DNA of 64,000 bases, taken from assembly GCA_016704275.1 (NCBI GenBank), contig JADJAK010000001.1:558001-622000 (forward strand), in the 5' to 3' direction. The notes under the pieces were generated by a model. That model was not told the DNA's origin. It saw only the letters and a list, made by a program, of their open reading frames with translations, and did not search any database. Made by a program: the position numbers and the translations under genes. How positions within the stretch are numbered: the first letter of the stretch is position 1; the number at the start of each line of letters is the position of its first letter. Below are positions 56,909 to 64,000 of the stretch, in pieces. This stretch comes from Gemmatimonadota bacterium (GTDB taxonomy: Bacteria > Gemmatimonadota > Gemmatimonadetes > Gemmatimonadales > GWC2-71-9).

Positions 56909-58093
56909 ATGCGGATCGCCCACGTCGCGGACCTCCACCTCGGTGCCCGGCAATACCACCGGCTGACGGCGCGCGGCCGCAATCAGCGCGAGGTCGATGT
57001 CGGCACGGCGTTCGTGCGGGCGGTGGACGCGATCCTCGCCGAACGACCTGACGTGGTCCTGGTCGCGGGCGATCTCTTCCACGCGGTCCGACCGAGCAAT
57101 TCCGCGATCCTGCTCGCCTATCAGCAGTTTGCCCGGCTGCGGCGCGGCCTCCCGGAGGCGCCGGTCATCGTCATCGCCGGGAACCACGACACGCCACGGT
57201 CTTCCGACACCGTCTCGATCTTCGGGTTGCTTCACGAGTTGGGCGTCCACGTGGCACACGACTCGGCCCGCCGCTTCGACTTCCCGGCACTCGACCTCTC
57301 GGTGCTGGCAGTGCCCCACGCGGCACTCTTCGAGGTGCCGCGCCCCGCGCTCGAGCCGGCCGGTGACGCACGCCATCAGGTGTTGATGACCCACGGCGAA
57401 GTCCCGGGGCTCTTCGGAACGCTCGATCGCTCGATGGCCGAGGCCGGCGGAGCACATCTGGACGACGCTGACCTGACGCGCAGCGGCTGGTCGTACGTGG
57501 CGCTGGGCCACTACCACGTCCAGCACGAGGTGCATCCGCGCGTCTGGTACAGCGGCTCGCTCGACTACGTGTCGCCCAATCCGTGGGGGGAACTCCGCGT
57601 CGAGGCGGAAGAGAAGATCAGCGGCAAGGGCTGGCTGCTGGTGGATCTTGCGAAGGGCACCGTGGCGCGGCGGCCGATCGAGGCGCCCCGGCGCATTCTC
57701 GACCTGCGCGCCATCGAGGCGAAGGACCGCACCGCCGCGGAGGTCGACGCGATGATTGCGGCGGCGGTTGCGGCGATCCCGGGCGGTCTCGCCGATGCCG
57801 TGGTGCGTCTGGTCGTGCGGGACGTCGAGCGGGTCGTGGCGCGCGAACTCGATCATGCGCCGATCCGGGGGTGGAAGGCGGCCGCGTTGCATTTCCAACT
57901 CGACCTGCGGCGGCCGCTCCCGGCCGACCGGCGCGAGGAGTCAGGAGCGCCGGGTCGGCGGCAGACGCTTCCCGAACTACTTGAGTCGTATCTGGCGCAC
58001 CGGCCACTCCCGGCCAGCGTCGATCGGTCAAGGTTTGTCGCTGAAGGACTCGCCCTTCTCGAGGCTGCCGAACAGGCAGCGGTGGAGGGCTGA
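56909..58093 (+). CDS. mre11: Mre11/SbcD-type DNA repair exonuclease
   Basis: 394 aa from ATG 56909. Calcineurin-like phosphodiesterase motifs in order: IAHVADLHLG (8-11 metal ligands), VVLVAGDLFHAV, VIAGNHDTPRSSD, LMTHGEV and ALGHYHVQHE. The C-terminal capping domain is short. With Rad50 it opens and resects DNA ends. The stop is 1 nt before the Rad50 gene. The bacterial name would be SbcD, but the HerA/NurA context is Mre11-like. Confidence 0.93.
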   Translation: MRIAHVADLHLGARQYHRLTARGRNQREVDVGTAFVRAVDAILAERPDVVLVAGDLFHAVRPSNSAILLAYQQFARLRRGLPEAPVIVIAGNHDTPRSSDTVSIFGLLHELGVHVAHDSARRFDFPALDLSVLAVPHAALFEVPRPALEPAGDARHQVLMTHGEVPGLFGTLDRSMAEAGGAHLDDADLTRSGWSYVALGHYHVQHEVHPRVWYSGSLDYVSPNPWGELRVEAEEKISGKGWLLVDLAKGTVARRPIEAPRRILDLRAIEAKDRTAAEVDAMIAAAVAAIPGGLADAVVRLVVRDVERVVARELDHAPIRGWKAAALHFQLDLRRPLPADRREESGAPGRRQTLPELLESYLAHRPLPASVDRSRFVAEGLALLEAAEQAAVEG

Positions 58094-58094
58094 G

Positions 58095-60509
58095 ATGCAA
58101 TTGCATCGGCTGCGGCTGGTGAATTTCCGGCAGCATGAGCTGACCGAGATCGCCTTTGCGCGCGGCCTCACGGGGATCATCGGCGCCAACGGCGCCGGCA
58201 AGACGACGCTCCTGGAAGGGATCGCCTATGCGCTCTACGGTGTCGGGGCTGCTCGTGGCACCCGCGACACGCTCAAGCGCCGGGGCGCGCCGCCGCGCTC
58301 CCGCTTCGAGGTGGAACTCGAGTTCACGCTCGGACTGCACCGCTTCCGGATCACCCGCGGCCTGACTGCCGCGGAGCTCCACCAGGACGGCGCGGTCATC
58401 GCCAACAGCACCGTCGCCGTGACCGAGCGGGTGCAGGCACTGCTGGGGATGTCGCGCGACGAATTCTTCAACACCTACTTCACCGGCCAGAAGGAACTGG
58501 CGGTGATGGCGGCGATGGGTCCGACCGAGCGTGCGCAGTTCCTCTCGCGCGTGCTCGGCTACGAGCGATTGCGCGATGCGCAGGATCGCCTGCGGGAACG
58601 ACGCGCGGCGTTGCGCGCCGAACTCACCGGGATCGAGCAAGGACTCGTGGATCCGCAAGCGCTGGCCACCGAGGTCGCCGCCGCCGTCCTGGCGGTGACC
58701 ACCGCCCAGGCCGCGCGTGAGCAGGCGTTGGCGGCCGAACAGGCCGCCACGCAACGTCTGGCGGTCGTCGCACCGGATTGGACGGTGACCGAGGCGAAGC
58801 GGCAGGCATGGCAGCGCATCGACGGTGAGCGTCGCGTGGCCGAGGGAAAGGTGGCTGCAGGTCGGGCGCGCTTCGAGGCGCTCGACCGGGAGTTGGTGAC
58901 CGCGCTGCGCGCCCAGACGCGCCTGGCGGAGCTGGCTCCGGTCCTCACCGAGTGGCAGCGACTGACCGAGGAGCGAACCGGACTCGAGCAGGCCGCGCTG
59001 GCCTACACGGCACGGTCGCGGGCGGCCGCACAGCGGGACCAGGGTCGGCAGCGCATGGCCCAGGTGGCCGCGCAGCTCCTGTTGCTCCCGACCGACGAGG
59101 CTATCACGGCGCTGGCGGCCGCGCGGGCCGAGATCCTCAATTCCCTGGAGCAGGGCGACAAGCAGCTCGAGGAGCGACGGACGCGGTGGACGCAGGATGT
59201 CCAGGAAGCGCGGACCAAGCTCGAGGGCTATCGCGATCGCTACCGAGATTTGAAGGACCAGCGGACGGCCGTCGAGGAGCGCGGACCGGACGGGCCATGC
59301 CCCACCTGCGGGCGCGCGCTCGGCAAGGACTTCGCCGGGCTGCTGGAGCTGCTCGGACGGCAGATGGAAGAGGTTGAAACCGACGGCCAGTATTTTCGGA
59401 AGAAGGCCGATCAGCTCGCGGAAGAGCCGACCGAGGTCAAGGAGCTTGAGGAGCAGCGCGCGCGACTCGAGGGTGAATTCCGCGCGCGCACCGAAGCGCT
59501 CGGGCAGCTCCGCGAGGGGCTGAAGCAGCGTACCGCCCTGGAGCGTGAACAGGCGACCCTCACCATCGACCTCGCGCGATGGGACGCAGAGCTCGCCGGG
59601 CCGGCGGCCGAATACGATCTCGCGCGCCACGACGCGGTGCGATCGCGCCTCGCCGACCTCGAGCCGCTGCGGAAGGAGGCCGATTTGCTGGCCGGTTCGG
59701 CCGCGCGCGCCGAGACGCTGGTCCATGACGCCGCCGTGGCGGAACAGCAGGCCACCGGGGCAGAGAACGAACTCGCCACACTCGATCAGCTGCTGGTGGA
59801 GCTCGCGTGGGATCCCGAGAGTCACGCCCAACTGGCGGAGCGCGTGCGCGAGGGCGAGGCAGCACTTCAGGGGGCCCGTGTCTCGGTGGCTCGTGCCACG
59901 GCGGATCTGGCCGGCGCGGAGCGGATGCGCGATAGCGGACTGCAGCGGCAGGCCGATCGGGCAGTCAAGGCCGAGACGGCGCAACGCCTCGGGGTCGAGG
60001 TCACGATGCTGCAGGAGCTCGACCGGGCGTTCGGCGATCTCCGCACCGAACTGAACCTGCAGATGCGCCCCGAACTTTCCGACCGGGCTTCCACGCTGCT
60101 CCGTGACCTCACCGCGGGTCGCTACGCCGACCTCGAGCTTGATGAGAGCTATGTGGCCACGATCGTCGAGGACGGCGAGGCCAAGCCGGTCATCTCGGGC
60201 GGCGAGGAAGACGTCGTCAACCTCGCCCTGCGACTCGCCCTCTCGCAGATGATCGCTGAGCGTGCCGGTCAGCCGCTCTCGCTGCTGGTCCTCGACGAGG
60301 TCTTCTCGTCGCTCGACGAGGAACGCCGCGCGAGCGTGCTCGACTTGTTGCGTGCGTTGGCGGATCGCTTCCCGCAGGTCATTCTCATCACTCACCTCGA
60401 GGGAATGCGTGATGCCTTCGATCAGGTCATCCGGATGAGCTACGATGTCGAGCGACGCGTGAGTACGGCGCGCGAGGAAGTCCTGGAGGCGGGCGATGTG
60501 GCGGCCTGA
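58095..60509 (+). CDS. rad50: Rad50/SbcC-type SMC ATPase
   Basis: 804 aa from ATG 58095. Walker A GANGAGKTT (30-38), two long coiled-coil arms around a zinc hook CPTC at 402-405, almost exactly in the middle, and a C-terminal head with ISGGEEDVVNLALRLA (signature, about 698) and LLVLDEVFSSLD (Walker B). It is shorter than E. coli SbcC (over 1000 aa) and closer to archaeal Rad50. It tethers DNA ends and drives Mre11. The stop lies 14 nt inside the GNAT gene. Confidence 0.94.
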   Translation: MQLHRLRLVNFRQHELTEIAFARGLTGIIGANGAGKTTLLEGIAYALYGVGAARGTRDTLKRRGAPPRSRFEVELEFTLGLHRFRITRGLTAAELHQDGAVIANSTVAVTERVQALLGMSRDEFFNTYFTGQKELAVMAAMGPTERAQFLSRVLGYERLRDAQDRLRERRAALRAELTGIEQGLVDPQALATEVAAAVLAVTTAQAAREQALAAEQAATQRLAVVAPDWTVTEAKRQAWQRIDGERRVAEGKVAAGRARFEALDRELVTALRAQTRLAELAPVLTEWQRLTEERTGLEQAALAYTARSRAAAQRDQGRQRMAQVAAQLLLLPTDEAITALAAARAEILNSLEQGDKQLEERRTRWTQDVQEARTKLEGYRDRYRDLKDQRTAVEERGPDGPCPTCGRALGKDFAGLLELLGRQMEEVETDGQYFRKKADQLAEEPTEVKELEEQRARLEGEFRARTEALGQLREGLKQRTALEREQATLTIDLARWDAELAGPAAEYDLARHDAVRSRLADLEPLRKEADLLAGSAARAETLVHDAAVAEQQATGAENELATLDQLLVELAWDPESHAQLAERVREGEAALQGARVSVARATADLAGAERMRDSGLQRQADRAVKAETAQRLGVEVTMLQELDRAFGDLRTELNLQMRPELSDRASTLLRDLTAGRYADLELDESYVATIVEDGEAKPVISGGEEDVVNLALRLALSQMIAERAGQPLSLLVLDEVFSSLDEERRASVLDLLRALADRFPQVILITHLEGMRDAFDQVIRMSYDVERRVSTAREEVLEAGDVAA

Positions 60510-61458
60510 CCGGACGGTGCGTGGGCCGGAGCGAGCCACCCTCGCCGACATCGAGGAGCTCAATCGGCTCTTCTCGGACGCCTTCACCGAGCGCTATCGC
60601 CGCGACGGCCTCTCGGGGGTGCGCGTCCCGTATCTCAATCCGGTGATCTGGGAATACGCCATCGAGGATGCCGCCGACGGCGCGCTGGTCTGGCGCGATG
60701 GCCGCAGCGAGCTCATCGCCTTCGCCATGGTGCATCGCTCCGGGAGCGAGGGGTGGATGGGGCCGCTGGCCGTGCGCCCGGATCGTCAGGGGCAGGGGCT
60801 TGGGCGGCAGGTGGTGCGATCGGGCGTGGAGTGGTTGCAAGCACAGGGGGTGCGGACGATCGGCCTCGAGACGATGCCCCGGACGATCGAGAACATCGGC
60901 TTTTACGCCGGGCTCGGCTTCCTCCCCGGCCACTTGACCATCACACTGCAGCGTCGCGATCCCCGCCGGCGCGGTCCATTGACGACGCGACTCGGCGAGG
61001 TGGAATCGGCCAGGCGCACGGCAGTCCTCGCCGAGTGCCGCGCGCTCTCGTCACAGGTCGCCGCCGGCGTCGACTTCACTCGAGAGATGGTGCTGACCAT
61101 CGACCTGCGACTCGGCGACGCCACCCTCCTGCGGAGCACCGATGGCACGCTGCGCGCCTTTGCACTCTGGCACACCGCGCCACTGGCGCAGGGCCGGCCA
61201 CCGGAGGAAGTGCGGGTGCTCAAATTGGTGGCGCCGGACACCGAGACGGCGGGGGAATTGCTCGCCGCCGTGGAACGGGAGGCGGCAGCAATCGGCCTGC
61301 CGGTCGTGTCGGTCCGCTGCCAAGGCGCGCAACAGTCGCTCTTCGCGTTGCTGGTGGCCGAGGAGTACCGCGTGCACTGGACTGACTTGCGATTGACCTA
61401 CACCGGGCATGCGGAGCCGCCGGTGCAGGGGGTGTTGCTCTCGAATTGGGAGATCTGA
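60496..61458 (+). CDS. GNAT family N-acetyltransferase
   Basis: 320 aa, starting inside the Rad50 gene (14-nt overlap). Residues 15-150 form a GNAT domain with GWMGPLAVRPDRQGQGLGRQ (the acetyl-CoA loop RxxGxG) and ENIGFYAGLGFLPG. The second half (about 170-315) has the same length and could be a second, degenerate GNAT fold. Substrate unknown. Last gene of the NurA-HerA-Mre11-Rad50 operon; a repair link is only positional. Confidence 0.82.
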   Translation: MWRPDRTVRGPERATLADIEELNRLFSDAFTERYRRDGLSGVRVPYLNPVIWEYAIEDAADGALVWRDGRSELIAFAMVHRSGSEGWMGPLAVRPDRQGQGLGRQVVRSGVEWLQAQGVRTIGLETMPRTIENIGFYAGLGFLPGHLTITLQRRDPRRRGPLTTRLGEVESARRTAVLAECRALSSQVAAGVDFTREMVLTIDLRLGDATLLRSTDGTLRAFALWHTAPLAQGRPPEEVRVLKLVAPDTETAGELLAAVEREAAAIGLPVVSVRCQGAQQSLFALLVAEEYRVHWTDLRLTYTGHAEPPVQGVLLSNWEI

Positions 61459-61466
61459 ACGACCCC

Positions 61467-63107
61467 TCAGGTGATGACGCTCGGCGCCGGGCGACCAGTG
61501 TGCGTCGCGATGTTGGTCACCGTCAACGCCACCGCAATCACCGATGCCAACTGGCTTTGCACGTCGTCCGTGACCCGCGGTGTCCCGCTGCCAACCTGCT
61601 CGAGATAGAGCCGGATGGTCGCGCCTCGCGTGCCCGTGCCGGAGAGCCGGACCACGATGCGGGCATCGCCGTCGAGCAGCAATCGAATGCCCTGGGCGGT
61701 CGCCGTCGAACCGTCGACCGGGTCGGTGAAGGCGAAGTCGTCCGCGGCGAGAATGGTGCGGCCGGCCACGACCGTCCCGGGAAGCGTCGCCAACCGCTCC
61801 CGCAGCGATCCCATCACCGCGTCACCCGACGCGGTGCTGACATCCTCGTAGTCATGGCGTGAGTAGTAATCCCGGCCGAAGCGCTGCCAATGCCCTTCGA
61901 GGAGTTCGCGCACCGATTGCCCGGTCGCGGCGAGGATGTTGAGCCAGCACAGCACCGCCCAGAGGCCGTCCTTCTCGCGGACGTGGGAGGAACCGGTGCC
62001 GAAGCTCTCCTCGCCGCACAGCGTGATGCGCCCGGCGTCGAGCAGCGAGCAGAAGAACTTCCACCCGGTTGGCGTCTCGTAGCAAGGAATCGCGAGGGCG
62101 GCGGCCACCCGGTCGACGGCCCGTGACGTGGGCATCGAGCGGGCGACGCCGGCGAGTCCGGCGGCGTAACCCGGGAGGAGCGGGAGCTGCGCCGCCAGCA
62201 CGGCGAGTGAGTCCGATGGGGCCACATACGTCCCGCGGCCAACGATCATGTTGCGGTCGCCGTCGCCGTCCGAGGCGGCGCCGAAATCGTACTCGCCCCG
62301 GTGCATCACCGCCTCAACCAGCTCGGCAGCATGGACCAGATTGGGATCCGGGTGCTCGCCGCCGAAATCGGGCAGCGGGGTCCCGCGCACCACGCTCCCG
62401 GCTGGCGCGCCCAGGCGCCGCTCGAGCAGCTCGACGGCGTAGGGTCCGGTCACGGCGTGCATGGCATCGAACTGCATCGTGAAGCCGCGGGCGAAGAGCG
62501 CGCGAATCGCCGCGACATCGACCAGCGATTCCATGAGGGTGGCATAGTCCGCGACGGGGTCGACGACCTCGACGACCATCGGGCCGAGGTGCTGCTCGCC
62601 GAGGCGGTCGATGGCAATGTCGTCGTGCTCCACCATGGTGTATTCCCGCAGCGCCGTGGCGCGATCGGCGATGGCGTCGGTGATCGCCGGCGGGGCAGGG
62701 CCGCCGTTCTCCCCGTTGTACTTGATGCCGAAGTCGCCGTCGGGGCCGCCGGGGTTGTGGGAGGCCGAGAGGATGATCCCGCCAACGGCGCCGCGCAGGC
62801 GAATGAGGTGCGACGCGGCCGGTGTGGAGAGCAATCCACCCTGGCCGACGATGGCGCGCTCGACGCCCCATGCCGCGGCGAGCTTGAGGATTTGCTGGAC
62901 CGCATCGCCGACGAAGGTGCGGCCATCGCCGCCGAGGACGATCGTGGCCCCGTGTCGGGGCACCGCTTCGGCCAGGATGGCTGCGGCAAACGAGGCGAGA
63001 TAGTGGGGCTGGCGAAATTCGGCCGTCGGCCGCCGGAGTCCCGAGGTACCGGGCGAGCGCCGACCGAAGTCCGGGGCGACGTGGGTCACGAAGCGGGGGG
63101 CGAGCAT
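61467..63107 (-). CDS. pgm: Alpha-D-phosphohexomutase, phosphoglucomutase
   Basis: 546 aa from ATG 63107. GTSGLRRPTAEF near the N-terminus binds phosphate, ILSASHNPGGPDGD carries the phospho-Ser, SDGDGDRNMIVG binds magnesium, and GWKFFCSLL with CGEESFGTGSSHVREKDG binds the sugar. It interconverts glucose 1-phosphate and glucose 6-phosphate. Length and motifs fit the glucose-specific subgroup. Convergent with the GNAT gene, with only 8 nt between the stops. Confidence 0.95.
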   Translation of the reverse strand: MLAPRFVTHVAPDFGRRSPGTSGLRRPTAEFRQPHYLASFAAAILAEAVPRHGATIVLGGDGRTFVGDAVQQILKLAAAWGVERAIVGQGGLLSTPAASHLIRLRGAVGGIILSASHNPGGPDGDFGIKYNGENGGPAPPAITDAIADRATALREYTMVEHDDIAIDRLGEQHLGPMVVEVVDPVADYATLMESLVDVAAIRALFARGFTMQFDAMHAVTGPYAVELLERRLGAPAGSVVRGTPLPDFGGEHPDPNLVHAAELVEAVMHRGEYDFGAASDGDGDRNMIVGRGTYVAPSDSLAVLAAQLPLLPGYAAGLAGVARSMPTSRAVDRVAAALAIPCYETPTGWKFFCSLLDAGRITLCGEESFGTGSSHVREKDGLWAVLCWLNILAATGQSVRELLEGHWQRFGRDYYSRHDYEDVSTASGDAVMGSLRERLATLPGTVVAGRTILAADDFAFTDPVDGSTATAQGIRLLLDGDARIVVRLSGTGTRGATIRLYLEQVGSGTPRVTDDVQSQLASVIAVALTVTNIATHTGRPAPSVIT

Positions 63108-63153
63108 CGGCGGTCCGGGTTGGGGGATTCCACCACCAATGAATAACCACCCC

Positions 63154-63183
63154 TTGACGCCGCGGCGGCCGGGTGGGTAACGT
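63154..63183 (+). promoter_or_regulatory. Candidate promoter of the Phe leader and pheA
   Basis: TTGACG (63154-63159), 18 nt, TAACGT (63178-63183). The leader ATG is 5 nt after the -10, the arrangement seen at leaderless genes (TANNNT followed by a few bases and the start codon), so transcription may begin at the ATG. Confidence 0.45.
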
Positions 63184-63188
63184 GGGAC

Positions 63189-63269
63189 ATGACTCGCGCC
63201 GCGATGTTTTACGCCTTTGCCTTTACCGCCTACCTCACCGAGGGGGCCGGGCACCGGCGTTTGCGCTAG
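63189..63269 (+). CDS. PheL-like attenuator leader peptide
   Basis: 26 aa, MTRAAMFYAFAFTAYLTEGA plus a short Arg-rich tail, stop TAG at 63267. Phe codons (all TTT) at 63207, 63216 and 63222 and Tyr codons at 63210 and 63231. The FYAFAFTAY run recalls the E. coli PheL run of Phe residues. It lies between a candidate promoter and a terminator that precede pheA. Codons 17-21 overlap the antiterminator segment. Too short for usual gene finding; identified by context. Confidence 0.75.
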   Translation: MTRAAMFYAFAFTAYLTEGAGHRRLR

Positions 63270-63323
63270 GACGACGCGCAGCACGAGTGATCCGGCGGCC
63301 CCCTCGGAATCCGAGGGGGCCGC
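63238..63323 (+). promoter_or_regulatory. Transcription attenuator controlling pheA-aroH
   Basis: Segment 2 is CCGAGGGGGCCG (63238-63249), inside the leader frame. Segment 3 is CGGCCCCCTCGG (63296-63307). Segment 4 is CCGAGGGGGCCG (63311-63322), identical to segment 2, so 2:3 (antiterminator) and 3:4 (terminator) exclude each other. A ribosome stalled at the Phe codons covers up to about 63233, which leaves segment 2 free to pair and lets transcription go on. Confidence 0.8.
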
Positions 63324-63334
63324 TTCGTTTGTGT
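63295..63334 (+). terminator. Attenuator terminator upstream of pheA
   Basis: Perfect 13-bp stem GCGGCCCCCTCGG/CCGAGGGGGCCGC (63295-63307 and 63311-63323) with an AAT loop, followed by TTCGTTTGTGT. It ends 20 nt before the pheA ribosome site. Confidence 0.85.
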
Positions 63335-63354
63335 CCCAGTCTCAGGAGCCACGC

Positions 63355-63912
63355 ATGACCCGCATTGCCTACCAGGGCGCCCCCGGTGCCTACAGCGAAC
63401 TCGCCGCTCGCACCCTGTATCCCAAGGCTCGCCTGGTGCCGACCGCCGACTTTGCCGGGGTGGTGCGCGCGGTGGCGAGCGGCGCCGTGGATCTCGCGAT
63501 TCTCCCCGTCCGGAACAGCGTGATCGGGCGTGTCGTCGAGGCGCAGGACGCCCTCGGCGCCGTGTCGGGTCTCACCGTGGTCAATCAGCTGACCTTGCCG
63601 GTGCGGCACTGCCTGATGGCGCTCCCCGGGGCCGACCTCGCGACGCTTCGCTGGGTGGAGAGTCATCCAGCGGCGCTGGCGCAGTGTGCGCGCTGGCTGT
63701 CGTCGCAACGCCTCACGCCGCGTGCCGTGGCCGACACCGCGGGGGCGGCCCAGGCGATCGCCACCGACCGGGACTACAGCCGCGCGGCGATCGCCGGTGT
63801 GGAGGCCGCGTCGCACTACGGCCTCGCGATCATCGCCGAAGGGATCGCCGACGCAGCCGACAATCGCACCGATTTCGTGGTCGTCGCGGTCGCGGCGCGG
63901 GCGGCCGCATGA
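63355..63912 (+). CDS. pheA: Prephenate dehydratase, catalytic domain only
   Basis: 185 aa from ATG 63355 with AGGAG 7 nt upstream. TRIAYQGAPGAYSELAA is the N-terminal signature, LPVRNSVIGRVVEAQD the middle (the usual P-x-E-N-S has Arg for Glu), and DNRTDFVVVA near the end (usually N-x-T-R-F). The enzyme converts prephenate to phenylpyruvate for phenylalanine. Monofunctional enzymes usually add a C-terminal ACT domain that binds Phe; here it is absent, so control by the attenuator would replace allostery. It overlaps aroH by ATGA. Confidence 0.85.
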   Translation: MTRIAYQGAPGAYSELAARTLYPKARLVPTADFAGVVRAVASGAVDLAILPVRNSVIGRVVEAQDALGAVSGLTVVNQLTLPVRHCLMALPGADLATLRWVESHPAALAQCARWLSSQRLTPRAVADTAGAAQAIATDRDYSRAAIAGVEAASHYGLAIIAEGIADAADNRTDFVVVAVAARAAA

Positions 63913-64000
63913 CGCTCCGACGGCTGATGGCACGGGCCCTCGGGTTCCCCGCGGTGCGGGCCATCCGCGGCGCGATCACCGTACCGACGGACGACGCCGA
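63909..64000 (+). CDS. aroH: Monofunctional chorismate mutase AroH-type, 5' part only
   Basis: 30 codons from ATG 63909 (ATGA overlap with pheA) to the window end. VRAIRGAITVPTDDA matches the N-terminus of AroH-type chorismate mutases (xRGIRGATTVxxDxxE). It would make prephenate, the substrate of PheA, so the two genes give the chorismate-to-phenylpyruvate route under one attenuator. An in-frame ATG follows at 63927. Confidence 0.75.
   Translation, partial: MTLRRLMARALGFPAVRAIRGAITVPTDDA

Overview
The window is a stretch of high-GC bacterial chromosome, densely coded on both strands. I see no rRNA, tRNA, insertion sequence, prophage or CRISPR array. The mix of genes suggests Gemmatimonadota or a close relative: many secreted metallo- and serine peptidases, a TonB-dependent receptor with a carboxypeptidase-like regulatory domain, a DUF1501/DUF1800 pair, CIO-type cytochrome bd and a pyruvate dehydrogenase/lipoate operon. 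That assignment is inference, because no marker RNA is present.

Layout, left to right. 1-5316: the 5' end of hisI, then a rightward run of secreted or outer-membrane proteins (M30-like peptidase, barrel protein, PF10023-type peptidase) and an M20 peptidase. 5317-5847: non-coding, with very long G homopolymers. 5848-13367: a leftward operon lipA-pdhA-pdhB-pdhC-lpdA-membrane protein-lipB, which makes lipoate and the pyruvate dehydrogenase that uses it. 13551-23900: a propeller protein, an ABC-2 exporter pair, thiO, a glycosyltransferase unit and a POT peptide transporter. 23945-30311: cydAB facing a diheme cytochrome c across a CRP/FNR-like palindrome, then a possible sulfur module (TsdA-like cytochrome, two DsrE-like proteins, half-size TSUP permease). 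30308-39703: a TonB receptor unit, an M28 peptidase, the DUF1501/DUF1800 pair and lipoproteins. 39734-50079: an S9 peptidase below a leftward run tdk-coaE-lplA and a peptide ABC importer whose binding-protein gene is frameshifted. 50260-52166: HU and a DEAD-box relative that has lost its catalytic motifs. 52303-61458: a seven-gene rightward operon holding NurA, HerA, Mre11 and Rad50, the archaeal-style DNA-end resection set. 61467-64000: pgm, then pheA-aroH behind a phenylalanine attenuator.

Three things stand out. First, a phenylalanine attenuator precedes pheA: a 26-codon leader with Phe and Tyr codons, a 12-nt antiterminator segment identical to the 3' arm of the terminator, and a 13-bp terminator. 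PheA itself has no ACT domain. Second, the compact NurA-HerA-Mre11-Rad50 operon carries two uncharacterised partners. Third, a family of 7-bp tandem arrays (GATGATC/GATCATC, GAGAAGC, GGTYACK) abuts the 3' ends of leftward genes and supplies the stop codon in two cases. Homopolymer G tracts and a 97-nt pure purine tract are also striking but may be partly assembly artefacts.
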